A stretch of 64,000 nt of DNA from Ensifer sp. Root278 (GTDB lineage: Bacteria; Pseudomonadota; Alphaproteobacteria; Rhizobiales; Rhizobiaceae): the NCBI RefSeq assembly GCF_001429285.1, contig NZ_LMJJ01000001.1:378565-442564 (forward strand), given 5' to 3'. Positions 8,104 to 16,301 of the stretch are shown here, piece after piece. Within the stretch, counting starts at the first letter, position 1, and every line of letters begins with the position of its first letter. Under the pieces are notes generated by a model. It made no database searches, was not told the origin of the DNA, and worked only from the letters and a program-made list of their open reading frames with translations. The position numbers and the translations under genes were made by a program.

Positions 8104-10074
8104 TTAGCCCTGGCGGTTCTTGGCGTTGCCCTTGGGCTTGGTTTTGGGCTTGAAGCCGCCGTCCTTGCTGGCGTCCGGCTTGCCCTTCTTCTTGTTGTTC
8201 CAGGGCTTGTCGGCACCCTTGGCCGGCGGCCGGTCCTCGGTATGGGCCGGTCCATCGGAATAGGCGGCCTTCTTTTCGAACTTCCGCTTCGGCTTGAAGT
8301 CGCCGCGATCATCGCTCCGCACAGCATCGTCGGAATAGGGGCGCTTCTTGGCAAAGCCCGGCTTGTCCTTGGAGAAGTTTGGTTTGTCCTTGGAGTAACT
8401 CGGCTTTTCCTGACGCTGCTGCGAAAGGTCAGGCGCGCCAGCGAGCGGCTTCACCCGAATGCCTTTCTCCAGCATCTTGTCCTTGCCGATGGCCGACAGG
8501 AACCGTTCGGCACCCTCGGAGGTCATCTCGACGAAGGTTTCCTCCTGCTGCATGCGGATCGCGCCGATGTCGCGCTTCGTCAGCTTGCCGTGGCGGCAGA
8601 GCATCGGGATCAGCCAGCGCGGCTCGGCGCTCTGCTTGCGGCCGACCGAAAGCGAGAACCAGCTGCCGTCGCTGAAGTCCGCCCGTTCGGCGCCGAAGTC
8701 CTCGCGCGGTGCACGGTCATCGCGCGGTGCGCGTTCGTCGCGGCGCGGCTTGGCGCCGACAGTAACTTCGATCAGGTCTTCCGGGGCTGAGCGTCCCGAG
8801 CGGAACTGGCGCACAAAGGCAGCGGCCATCTGTTCAGCACCGTGGCGTTCGATGAGCGCTGCGACGATCGCCTCCTCGTCCTCGCGGATCGGCTCGGCAA
8901 AGCTGGTGTCGGCAAGCAGGCGCTCGTCGTCACGCTGGCTGACCTCGTCGGCCGACGGTGGCCGCGCCCATGTCGCGGTGATCCGTCCGCCGTCGAGCAA
9001 GCGCTCGGCCTTGCGGCGCTGGTTGACCGGCACGATCAGCGCGCTCACCCCCTTCTGGCCGGCGCGTCCGGTTCGGCCGCTGCGGTGCAGCAGCGTTTCC
9101 GAGTTGGTCGGCAGGTCGGCGTGGATGACCAGTTCGAGGCCCGGCAGGTCGATGCCGCGGGCGGCGACGTCGGTGGCGATGCAGACACGGGCGCGGCCGT
9201 CGCGCATGGCCTGCAGCGCGTGGGTGCGTTCGTTCTGGCTGAGTTCGCCCGAGAGCGCCACCACCGAGAAGCCGCGGTTGTTGAAGCGGGCGGTCAGGTG
9301 GTTGACCGCGGCGCGGGTCGAACAGAAGACGATCGCGTTTCTGGCCTCATAGTAGCGCAGCACGTTGATGATCGCGTTCTCGCGATCGTTCGGCGCCACC
9401 GTCAGGGCGCGATATTCGATGTCGACATGCTGCTTCTGTTCGGAAGCGGTGCTGATGCGCACGGCGTCGCGCTGGTAGTTCTTGGCAAGCGTCGCGATCG
9501 ATTTCGGCACGGTTGCCGAGAACATCAGCGTGCGGCGGTCATCGGGGGATTCCTCGAGAATGAATTCGAGGTCCTCGCGGAAGCCGAGGTCGAGCATCTC
9601 GTCGGCCTCGTCGAGCACGATGGCGCGCAGCGAGGAAATGTCGAGCGAGTTGCGGCGGATATGGTCGCAAAGACGTCCGGGCGTGCCGACGACGATGTGC
9701 GCGCCGCGTTCCAGCGCCCGCTTCTCGGTACGCATGTCCATACCGCCAACACAGGAAGCGATGGTCGCGCCGGTTTGTTCGTAGAGCCATTCGAGCTCGC
9801 GCTTCACCTGCAGCGCCAATTCGCGCGTCGGGGCGATCGCCAGCGCCAGCGGTGCGCCGGCCGGGCCGAAGCGGCGCTCGTCACCCAGCAGGGTCGGCGC
9901 GAGCGCAAGGCCGAAGGCGACCGTCTTGCCGGAACCGGTCTGCGCCGAGACCAGCGCGTCCCTGTCGGCGAGCTCCGGGTCGCGCATCGCCTTTTGAACC
10001 GGCGTCAATTCGTTGTAACCGCGTTTTGCCAACGCCTCGGCGATCGCAGGCGCGATCCCTTCGAATTCAGTCAT
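8104..10074 (-). CDS. DEAD-box RNA helicase with DbpA-type RNA-binding domain and basic tail
   Basis: ATP-dependent RNA helicase of 656 aa, probably acting in ribosome assembly or RNA turnover. Helicase core: Q motif (GYNELTPVQKAM, about 20-30), Walker A AQTGSGKT (about 45), PTRELA, DEAD (about 155), SAT, then the second RecA domain with HRSGRTGR (about 330). A DbpA/RRM-like domain lies at about 460-530 (SWFSLSVGRKQSAEPRWLIP). The last ~110 residues are lysine/aspartate-rich low complexity with short repeats (YSKDKPNFSKDKPGF). DbpA binds 23S rRNA, but the exact RNA target here is not shown by sequence. Monocistronic, with its own terminator. Confidence 0.93.
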   Translation of the reverse strand: MTEFEGIAPAIAEALAKRGYNELTPVQKAMRDPELADRDALVSAQTGSGKTVAFGLALAPTLLGDERRFGPAGAPLALAIAPTRELALQVKRELEWLYEQTGATIASCVGGMDMRTEKRALERGAHIVVGTPGRLCDHIRRNSLDISSLRAIVLDEADEMLDLGFREDLEFILEESPDDRRTLMFSATVPKSIATLAKNYQRDAVRISTASEQKQHVDIEYRALTVAPNDRENAIINVLRYYEARNAIVFCSTRAAVNHLTARFNNRGFSVVALSGELSQNERTHALQAMRDGRARVCIATDVAARGIDLPGLELVIHADLPTNSETLLHRSGRTGRAGQKGVSALIVPVNQRRKAERLLDGGRITATWARPPSADEVSQRDDERLLADTSFAEPIREDEEAIVAALIERHGAEQMAAAFVRQFRSGRSAPEDLIEVTVGAKPRRDERAPRDDRAPREDFGAERADFSDGSWFSLSVGRKQSAEPRWLIPMLCRHGKLTKRDIGAIRMQQEETFVEMTSEGAERFLSAIGKDKMLEKGIRVKPLAGAPDLSQQRQEKPSYSKDKPNFSKDKPGFAKKRPYSDDAVRSDDRGDFKPKRKFEKKAAYSDGPAHTEDRPPAKGADKPWNNKKKGKPDASKDGGFKPKTKPKGNAKNRQG

Positions 10075-10214
10075 ATCGTGTCTTTCGGATTTCGGTCGTC
10101 ATGCCCAGGACGATCGGATCGTCATTGGCGCGAATTGCCGTGGCCAGCACGTCGCGGGCCTGTCATGGCGCGCTACATACGCGCTCGCACGGTTCTTGTA
10201 CAGGGGCGAAGGGT

Positions 10215-10325
10215 CCAGAGCGGGATGAGGAAAGGTGTGCACGGTTTTCCGCCCGTATCCCGCTCCAACTTACAGGAAACGATCCGTTTGTGATTTTGGG
10301 TCGATCCGATCCAAAATCATCGTGT
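10215..10325. repeat. RIME1-like intergenic repeat, copy A
   Basis: About 110 bp made of two palindromes: GAGCGGGAT...ATCCCGCTC (10218-10266) and GATTTTGG/CCAAAATC (10292-10299 / 10311-10318). The same two-palindrome unit occurs in inverted orientation at 48447-48558. It abuts the stop codon of the DUF805 gene, so it may act as that operon's 3' hairpin. The RIME1 name is recalled from rhizobial literature. Confidence 0.8.
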
Positions 10326-10709
10326 CTAGATTCCCGGTTGGTCGCTGCGCGCGCCGAATTCGTTGGGTCCCGGCTCACCCGGCCACAGGCAAAGCGCGAT
10401 GAAAACCACCGGGCTGAGGACGGGAATGAACAGACAGAGCGAGAGCGGTCCGGGATAGCCGATATCGTGCAGGCGCTTGATCGCCAGCATGGCGATCGAG
10501 GGCAGGGAGACGATCGCCGAGATGGCGAACGCCAGTGTCCAGAGGGCCAGCGCCGTCTCGTGTTCTTCGTTGGCAACCATCCTGGCGACGATGAAGCCGC
10601 CGATGAGGAACCAGAACAGCCAGGACAGGAAGAAGGGCAGGCGGCCGATGCGACCAGAGGGGCTGAAGAACAGCCAGGTCATGCTCGGCTGCGGCCCCTC
10701 CGGTGTCAT
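10326..10709 (-). CDS. DUF805 membrane protein
   Basis: Small inner-membrane protein of 127 aa. The DUF805 hallmark is present: an aromatic entry segment with SGRIGRLPFF (about 17-27), two TM helices, then IKRLHDIGYPGPLSLCLFIPVL (about 78-100) and more hydrophobic sequence. The function of the family is unknown. It starts 4 bp after the dapD stop, so it is co-transcribed with dapD. Confidence 0.85.
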   Translation of the reverse strand: MTPEGPQPSMTWLFFSPSGRIGRLPFFLSWLFWFLIGGFIVARMVANEEHETALALWTLAFAISAIVSLPSIAMLAIKRLHDIGYPGPLSLCLFIPVLSPVVFIALCLWPGEPGPNEFGARSDQPGI

Positions 10710-10713
10710 CGCA

Positions 10714-11571
10714 TCAGTCCCGCAGCAGTTCGTTGATGCCGGTCTTCGAGCGGGTCTTCTCGTCGACGCGCTTGACGATGACGGCGCAATAGAGGTTCGG
10801 TGCCGGCTGGCCGTTGCCCATGGTCGAGCCTGATGGCATCGAGCCTGCGACGACGACGGAATAGGGCGGCACTTCGCCATAGGTGATTTCGCCGGTGGCG
10901 CGGTCGACGATCTTGGTCGACTTGCCGATGAAGACGCCCATGCCGAGGACCGAGCCCTCGCGCACGATGCAGCCTTCGACGACTTCCGAGCGGGCGCCGA
11001 TGAAGCAATTGTCCTCGATGATCGTCGGGCCGGCCTGCATCGGCTCCAGTACGCCGCCGATGCCGACGCCGCCAGAGAGATGCACGTGCTTGCCGATCTG
11101 GGCGCAGGAGCCCACGGTTGCCCAGGTATCGACCATCGTGCCTTCGCCGACATAGGCGCCGAGGTTGACGAAAGATGGCATCAGGATCGCGTTGGGGGCG
11201 ATATAGGCCGAGCGGCGCACGACGCAGTTCGGTACGGCGCGGAAACCAGCCTTCTCGAATTCGTTGACGCTCCAGCCGTCGAACTTCGACGGTACCTTGT
11301 CCCACCAGACGGACTGGCCCGGTCCACCCTTGACGATTTCCATCGGGTTGAGGCGGAAGGAGAGCAGCACCGCCTTCTTCAGCCATTGATTGACCGTCCA
11401 TACGCCATCCTCGCCGCGCTGGGCAACGCGGACCTTGCCGCCGTCGAGCAGGTTCAGCGCCGTCTCCACGGCATCGCGCACTGCGCCGCGCGTTCCGGTG
11501 CTGACGGAATCGCGGTCTTCAAAGGCGGTCTCGATCGTCTGCGACAGGGAGGTGAGGTCGTGGTTCGTCAT
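10714..11571 (-). CDS. dapD: 2,3,4,5-tetrahydropyridine-2,6-dicarboxylate N-succinyltransferase
   Basis: Transfers succinate from succinyl-CoA to tetrahydrodipicolinate, the step that opens the succinylase branch of diaminopimelate/lysine synthesis. It is 285 aa. The N-terminal helical domain is followed by left-handed beta-helix hexapeptide repeats (about 110-240: [50 protein letters not shown]). The C-terminal substrate-binding segment ends near LLRD. It is a cytoplasmic trimer in the family. It is followed by a DUF805 gene; the later pathway enzyme DapE is at the left edge of the window. Confidence 0.97.
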   Translation of the reverse strand: MTNHDLTSLSQTIETAFEDRDSVSTGTRGAVRDAVETALNLLDGGKVRVAQRGEDGVWTVNQWLKKAVLLSFRLNPMEIVKGGPGQSVWWDKVPSKFDGWSVNEFEKAGFRAVPNCVVRRSAYIAPNAILMPSFVNLGAYVGEGTMVDTWATVGSCAQIGKHVHLSGGVGIGGVLEPMQAGPTIIEDNCFIGARSEVVEGCIVREGSVLGMGVFIGKSTKIVDRATGEITYGEVPPYSVVVAGSMPSGSTMGNGQPAPNLYCAVIVKRVDEKTRSKTGINELLRD

Positions 11572-11612
11572 CGGAATTCCTTAAAGTTCGGCGGTTATCC
11601 TGCGAAAGCTCT

Positions 11613-11717
11613 ACTGCATAATTCCTCAAATCGGAATCGATTTAAGGACAAAAATACGCAGCAGATCTAGGTGCTGCAGCGATCTTGACACGTCTTGGCG
11701 GACGTGTGGCGCTGTAG
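11613..11717. repeat. Two-palindrome mosaic repeat, complete copy 1
   Basis: First palindrome starts ACTGCATAATTCCT and closes with GGACAAAAATACGCAGCAG. The second runs GCAGCGATCTTGACACGTC to GACGTGTGGCGCTGTAG. The same layout occurs at 53760-53862. Confidence 0.75.
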
Positions 11718-11795
11718 AAGCCGGTCCTGAAAAGTTGAAGGGCTTTTCAGGCCGATGCGCTTGCCCGGGGTTGGCAAATCCGGGCGATTCCTGCA

Positions 11796-11836
11796 CTACA
11801 GCGCCGCGCACCCGTTCGGGACGCGCAAGGGGCGCG
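11796..11836. repeat. Inverted half-copy of the mosaic repeat
   Basis: CTACAGCGCCGCGC...GACGCGCAAGGGGCGC is the reverse complement of the second palindrome seen at 11676-11717 and 53819-53862. Confidence 0.6.
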
Positions 11837-11938
11837 CAGCGCAGTGGTGCGCTTGCAACCTTCATGACCGAGGATTGAGGATAGGACGCGTCTGGCCGAG
11901 ATGCCGATTGTCCGGAACGCGACGAGAAAGACGACACG

Positions 11939-12838
11939 ATGGCACGCATGAAGAAGCGCGCACTGCGCCGCAAGGACGGGGTCTGGGATCCACTGGCCGA
12001 CAGCTCGCAGAGCCGGCAGCGAGCGCAGACGGTCCCGATCACGCCGCAATCGGCATCGCCCTCCTATCGCCTCGCCTATATCGACGACGATTTCCTTTGC
12101 CGCGAGGAACTGCGCCCGGTCCGTCTGCAGCTCGAACTCATGAAGACCGAGATGATGCTGGAAGAACGCGGCATCAATTCCACCATAGTGATGTTCGGCG
12201 GTGCCCGCATTCCCGAGCCCGGCGGTGATGCCTGGGCGGCAAAGAACGAGACCCAGCGCAAGAACCTCGAGGCGGCCTCGGTCTATTACGAGGAAGCGCG
12301 CAAGTTCGCGCGGCTCTGCTCCGAGCATTCGGCCAAGCTGCACCACAAGGAATATGTGGTCGTCACCGGCGGCGGACCTGGCGTGATGGAGGCGGGCAAC
12401 CGCGGCGCCCACGATGTCGGTGCACCGTCGATCGGCCTCAACATCGTGCTGCCGCATGAGCAGGCGCCGAACCGCTTCGTGACGCCGGAACTGTCGTTCA
12501 ACTTCCACTACTTCGCCATCCGCAAGATGCACTTCCTCTTGCGTGCCAAGGCCGTCACCGTCTTCCCCGGTGGCTTCGGCACGCTCGACGAGCTCTTTGA
12601 AACGATGACGCTGATGCAGACCGGACGTCTGGCGCTGGTGCCGCTCATTCTCTTCGGCGAAAAGTTCTGGCGTTCGATCGTCAACTTCGAGGCGCTTGCC
12701 GAGTTTGGCACGATCGCACCCAATGACATCGATCTGGTACACTTTGTCGAAACGGCGGACGAAGCCTGGGAGATCATTGCCCGCTTCTACGAAACCGTCG
12801 ATCCGAAGTCGGTGCCGATGGCGAACGGGCGGCGCTAG
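11939..12838 (+). CDS. LOG-family protein (TIGR00730, nucleotide phosphoribohydrolase type)
   Basis: Rossmann-like protein of 299 aa. It carries the LOG signature PGGFGTLDE (about 212-220), with VVTGGGPGVMEAGNRGA (about 140-156) and FHYFAIRKMHFLLRA (about 188-202). LOG proteins release the base from nucleoside 5'-monophosphates; in plants and some bacteria this activates cytokinins. This longer form with a ~75-residue N-terminal extension is common in proteobacteria, and its substrate is not settled. Single gene, ended by a 12-bp-stem hairpin. Confidence 0.88.
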   Translation: MARMKKRALRRKDGVWDPLADSSQSRQRAQTVPITPQSASPSYRLAYIDDDFLCREELRPVRLQLELMKTEMMLEERGINSTIVMFGGARIPEPGGDAWAAKNETQRKNLEAASVYYEEARKFARLCSEHSAKLHHKEYVVVTGGGPGVMEAGNRGAHDVGAPSIGLNIVLPHEQAPNRFVTPELSFNFHYFAIRKMHFLLRAKAVTVFPGGFGTLDELFETMTLMQTGRLALVPLILFGEKFWRSIVNFEALAEFGTIAPNDIDLVHFVETADEAWEIIARFYETVDPKSVPMANGRR

Positions 12839-12859
12839 GCGCGGCGTTCAATAATGCAC

Positions 12860-12890
12860 ATAGCCCCTTGCGCGGGTTGCAAGGGGCTAT
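12860..12890. terminator. Shared hairpin between LOG and EF-hand genes
   Basis: Perfect 12-bp arms ATAGCCCCTTGC (12860-12871) and GCAAGGGGCTAT (12879-12890) around a 7-nt loop lie between two convergent genes. The T-run is weak on both sides. Confidence 0.7.
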
Positions 12891-12942
12891 GGGTCAGGCA
12901 GGAGCCTCTCCACCGGGCGGTGGAAAGAGGGGGATGCTCCCG

Positions 12943-13467
12943 TCAGATCTTCTTGGTGAAGTCGGCTGCGTCGATGACACCGTCACCGTTCTTGTCTCGC
13001 CGCTTGAACATGGTCTCGGCGGCGCTCGAAACTTCGCTCGCGCTGAGCGAGCCATTGCCATCGGTGTCGATGCGTTTGAAGGCCTTCGGCCTGAGACCCG
13101 GCAGCATCGTTGGGCGAACTTCCTTGACCTTGGCAAGGGCCGCTTCGCGCTCGGTGCCAGTCTTGTCCTTGGCCTCTTTCCAGGCCTTGCGTGCCTCGCG
13201 GAAGGCTTCGCGTTTGGCCTTCATCTCATCGGCGCTGATCTGGCCATCGCCATTGGTGTCGAAGGTTTTGAAGTTGTCGGAGATCCGCGCCTGGAACTCG
13301 GCGAGCGAAACCTTCTGGTCCTTGTCGGTGTCGAGCCGCTGGATCATGCGCTCGCCCCGTTGCTCGGGCGTCATCTTTTCGCGCGCGGCAAAAGAGGGGC
13401 CGGCCATGCCGGTGACGGCGACTGAGAGCGCGGTCACGGTAAGGATCAGGATCTTGTTCGGCATCAT
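12943..13467 (-). CDS. Secreted EF-hand calcium-binding protein with four loops
   Basis: Exported protein of 174 aa. The signal peptide covers about residues 1-28 (ILILTVTALSVAVTGMAGPSFA). Four EF-hand loops follow: DTDKDQKVSLAE, DTNGDGQISADE, DTDGNGSLSASE and DKNGDGVIDAAD. The first two and last two are separated by a charged helix. Alternating loops with Asp/Asn at positions 1, 3 and 5 and acidic residues at 12 support Ca2+ binding in the periplasm. Single gene with a shared terminator. The physiological role is unknown. Confidence 0.88.
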   Translation of the reverse strand: MMPNKILILTVTALSVAVTGMAGPSFAAREKMTPEQRGERMIQRLDTDKDQKVSLAEFQARISDNFKTFDTNGDGQISADEMKAKREAFREARKAWKEAKDKTGTEREAALAKVKEVRPTMLPGLRPKAFKRIDTDGNGSLSASEVSSAAETMFKRRDKNGDGVIDAADFTKKI

Positions 13468-13591
13468 GCTTCCTTTCGATCGGGTTGTCCCTGATCGAAA
13501 GGATAGCCGGTGAAGCGCGCCGTTCCAGTTAAACTTTCGTAATTTAAGTCATTGGCCGGAAAGAGGTTTTTTGCCGGCCAAATTGTGTCGG

Positions 13592-14305
13592 TCAGAGATC
13601 GGACAGGACGTGGCGCAGGAAGCCGGTGAGGTCCTCCGTCACGTAGTCGATCTGCTCGTCGGTATCGTTCGACTTCTCCCAGGATTCGGCGAACGTATAT
13701 TCGAGGTTGTGCGGCACCAGCAGCACCGTCTTCATGCCGAGCGCCTTCGGCACCAGGAGGTTGCGCGGCAGGTCCTCGAACATCACGGCGTTCCGGGTGT
13801 CGACCCGGTGCAGGCTCATGAACTTGTCATAGGTCTCACCAGCCGGCTTCGGCACGAAATCGGCGGCAACGATGTCGAAGATGTCGTCGAAATGGTCGAG
13901 GATCCCGAGCGCTCGCGCCGTCATCTGCGCATGCGCGACACTGCCGTTGGTGAAGATGAACTTGCGGCCTGGAAGCGACTTGATGGCTTCGCCGAGTGCC
14001 GGATCCGGCGGCACGATCGAGTAGTCGATCGCATGCGCCTGCTCGAGGAACTCGTTCGGGTCGATGCCGTGGTGGATCATCAAACCTTTGAGCGTCGTGC
14101 CGTGGTCGCGGTAGTAGTCTTTCTGCAGCTTCTTCGCATCGGCCGGGTCCAGCGACAAAAGCTTCGCCACATAGGCCGTCATGTTGCGGTCGATTTGCGC
14201 AAACAGGTTGACGTGGTGCGGATAGAGCGTGTTGTCGAGGTCGAAGACCCAGTCGGTGACATGGGCGAAGTCGGATTGGTTCGGCAGGCGGTTGAGCTTT
14301 TTCAT
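13592..14305 (-). CDS. HAD-superfamily pyrimidine 5'-nucleotidase (SDT1/PHM8-like)
   Basis: Cytoplasmic HAD phosphatase of 237 aa. Motif I is DLDNTLYP (about 22-29), motif II FTNGS (about 115), and motif III/IV is in KPAGETYDKF and MFEDLPRNL (about 155-180). This matches the pyrimidine 5'-nucleotidase group that dephosphorylates UMP/CMP. I chose the ATG at 14305 (MKKLNRLPNQ); the frame stays open far upstream, but there it runs antisense through the desaturase gene. Divergent from the desaturase-like gene. Confidence 0.88.
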   Translation of the reverse strand: MKKLNRLPNQSDFAHVTDWVFDLDNTLYPHHVNLFAQIDRNMTAYVAKLLSLDPADAKKLQKDYYRDHGTTLKGLMIHHGIDPNEFLEQAHAIDYSIVPPDPALGEAIKSLPGRKFIFTNGSVAHAQMTARALGILDHFDDIFDIVAADFVPKPAGETYDKFMSLHRVDTRNAVMFEDLPRNLLVPKALGMKTVLLVPHNLEYTFAESWEKSNDTDEQIDYVTEDLTGFLRHVLSDL

Positions 14306-14461
14306 GACCGCCTTATGACATGGGGAAAGGTGGCGGCAAATGAGAAAAATGCAAATCGCTGCTCGGGCCGCAATGCTGGCGCATAGAATTCCACTTTGAA
14401 TTGTCAAACCGGCGTGGCATCTTCCGGCGCGCGGTTTTGGCTCGGGGGAATGTAGGTGCCA

Positions 14462-15253
14462 ATGTCGGACGAACTGTTCTATCTGCTGTTTCTGTTCGGA
14501 TTCTATTCGTTCACTGTCGGGACCTATTTCGCGCTCGGTTACGGCATCACTTGGCTCAACGAGCGCAATCCCGAGCGAAAGATCCAGAAGGGACGCGGCT
14601 CCGACAAGCGGCGCAAAGCCGAGATCCGCCAGAGCCTGGCATCGATGTTCAGCGCCTGCCTGCCGCTGACGATCGGCCTCTATGCGCAGCAGAAAGGCTG
14701 GGCGCCGGCACCCTGGGATTTCAGCTGGTGGTGGGCGGTGCCGTTCTTCGTGCTCAGCATGATCCTCTACGATGCCTGGTTCTATTTCATGCACCGGCTG
14801 CTGCACACCAAGTGGCTCTATCCGCTGCATGCCCTGCATCATAAAAGCGTCGCGCCGACGATCTGGAGCACCTATTCGGAAGATGTCTTTGACAACTTCC
14901 TGCTTCAGAGCTTTTCCGCCGTCGTCGTTTTCGTCGTGCCGTTTCCGCCAGTGATCCTCATCGGGCATAGGCTGTTCGAGCATTTCAATGGCATGATCGG
15001 GCATTGCGGCTTCGAGTATTTCGCCACGTCGACGGCCCGTTATCCGTCTCCCCTGTTGTGCACGACGTTCCATGACCAGCACCATTCAGGCTTCAAATAC
15101 AATTACGCCAACTATTTCTCGTTCTGGGATCGTGTGCTCGGCACGCTCGCACCCAACTACGATCAGCGCGTGAAGACGTTTGAGGACGAGGCGCCGCGGA
15201 TCGCGATCAATCCGTCCGTTGTGCTCGCCGAGGCTCAGGAAAAGGCGGACTGA
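14462..15253 (+). CDS. Sterol desaturase/fatty-acid hydroxylase family membrane protein
   Basis: Integral membrane di-iron oxygenase-like protein of 263 aa. Three histidine clusters expected for the family are present: HRLLH (about 110), HALHHK (about 122-127) and FHDQHH (about 200-206). Several TM helices are visible, the first at residues 3-25. The substrate, a hopanoid, sterol or fatty acyl chain, cannot be told from the sequence. The ATG at 14462 is preferred; an in-frame GTG lies two codons upstream. Confidence 0.85.
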   Translation: MSDELFYLLFLFGFYSFTVGTYFALGYGITWLNERNPERKIQKGRGSDKRRKAEIRQSLASMFSACLPLTIGLYAQQKGWAPAPWDFSWWWAVPFFVLSMILYDAWFYFMHRLLHTKWLYPLHALHHKSVAPTIWSTYSEDVFDNFLLQSFSAVVVFVVPFPPVILIGHRLFEHFNGMIGHCGFEYFATSTARYPSPLLCTTFHDQHHSGFKYNYANYFSFWDRVLGTLAPNYDQRVKTFEDEAPRIAINPSVVLAEAQEKAD

Positions 15254-15310
15254 AACGCTGGAGCGCGCGGGGCCTTGGCAATGCCGGGAGCCGCGTGCTA
15301 GCTCGCAGCC

Positions 15311-16225
15311 ATGGAAACCTGGGTCCTCATCACCGTCGCTGCGGCATTCCTTCAGAACGTCCGCTCGGCCATGCAGAAACACCTGAAAGGCGTCATGGGC
15401 ACGACGGGCGCGACCTTCGTGCGCTTCGGCTTCGGCCTGCCTTTCGCCTTTCTCTATCTGTTTCTGCTCTGGCAGGTGGCCGGTCGTCCGCTTCCAGTGC
15501 CGAATGGCACGTTCTTCCTCTGGGCTATTATCGGCGGGCTGGCGCAGATTGCTGCGACCTTCCTGCTCGTCCACCTCTTCTCGTTCCGCAACTTTGCTGT
15601 CGGCACTGCCTATTCCCGCACCGAGCCGGCGCAGGCGGCGGTGTTTGGCCTTATCTTCCTCGGCGAAAAGGCGAGCCAGGGAACCCTGGTGGCAATCGCC
15701 ATCTCGGTCGTCGGCGTGATGCTGATCTCGGTGGCGCGCACGACACTCAGCCCACGCACGCTCGTGACCTCGGTGTTCAGTCGCACGGCCGGCATCGGTC
15801 TGCTGTCAGGTACGTTCTTCGGTCTTTCGGCCGTTTCCTATCGTTCGGCCTCACTGGCGCTCGCGCCGAGCCTTCCGGCGCCCGACTACATCATGCAGGC
15901 GAGCTATACGCTCGGATTCGTCATCCTGCTGCAGACCGTGGTCATGCTGATCTGGATCGTGCTTCGCGAGCGTGACGAGCTGCCACGCATCGCCGCCGCC
16001 TGGAAGCCCGCCTTCGTCGTCGGCTTCGTCGGCGCATCCGCCTCCTTCGGCTGGTTCATGGCGATGACGCTGCAGCAGGCCGCTGTCGTCAAGGTCGTGG
16101 CGCAGGTGGAAATGCTCTTCACCTTCGCCTCGTCCTTCTTCATCTTCCGCGAATGGATCAACCGGCTCGAACTTTTCGGCTGCCTGCTGATCGTGCTCGG
16201 CGTGGTGATGCTCGTACTGATCTGA
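15311..16225 (+). CDS. EamA/DMT-superfamily transporter
   Basis: Inner-membrane protein of 304 aa with about ten TM helices in two EamA repeats. The first repeat holds LFSFRNFAVGTAYSRTEPAQAAVFGLIFLGEKAS (about 95-128), typical of DMT exporters. The second ends MLFTFASSFFIFREWINRLE. It lies 57 bp after the desaturase-like gene and 76 bp before ada, so it may share the upstream transcript. The substrate is unknown. Confidence 0.88.
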   Translation: METWVLITVAAAFLQNVRSAMQKHLKGVMGTTGATFVRFGFGLPFAFLYLFLLWQVAGRPLPVPNGTFFLWAIIGGLAQIAATFLLVHLFSFRNFAVGTAYSRTEPAQAAVFGLIFLGEKASQGTLVAIAISVVGVMLISVARTTLSPRTLVTSVFSRTAGIGLLSGTFFGLSAVSYRSASLALAPSLPAPDYIMQASYTLGFVILLQTVVMLIWIVLRERDELPRIAAAWKPAFVVGFVGASASFGWFMAMTLQQAAVVKVVAQVEMLFTFASSFFIFREWINRLELFGCLLIVLGVVMLVLI

Positions 16226-16301
16226 AAACGCGTGCTGATCTGAAAAAATAGGCGCCCGAAAACCGGCGCCTTCGCGCATGCGGGCGTGGTAGAACGCCTG
16301 C

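Larger units (their letters stand above)
11572..11938. other. Gene-free interval between dapD and the LOG gene, filled by mosaic repeats
   Basis: The 367 bp hold one complete two-palindrome mosaic element (11613-11717), a separate hairpin with arms CCTGAAAAG (11726-11734) and CTTTTCAGG (11743-11751), and an inverted half-copy of the mosaic element (11796-11836). Both divergent genes must draw promoters from the edges of this region. I see no convincing coding sequence. Confidence 0.6.
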
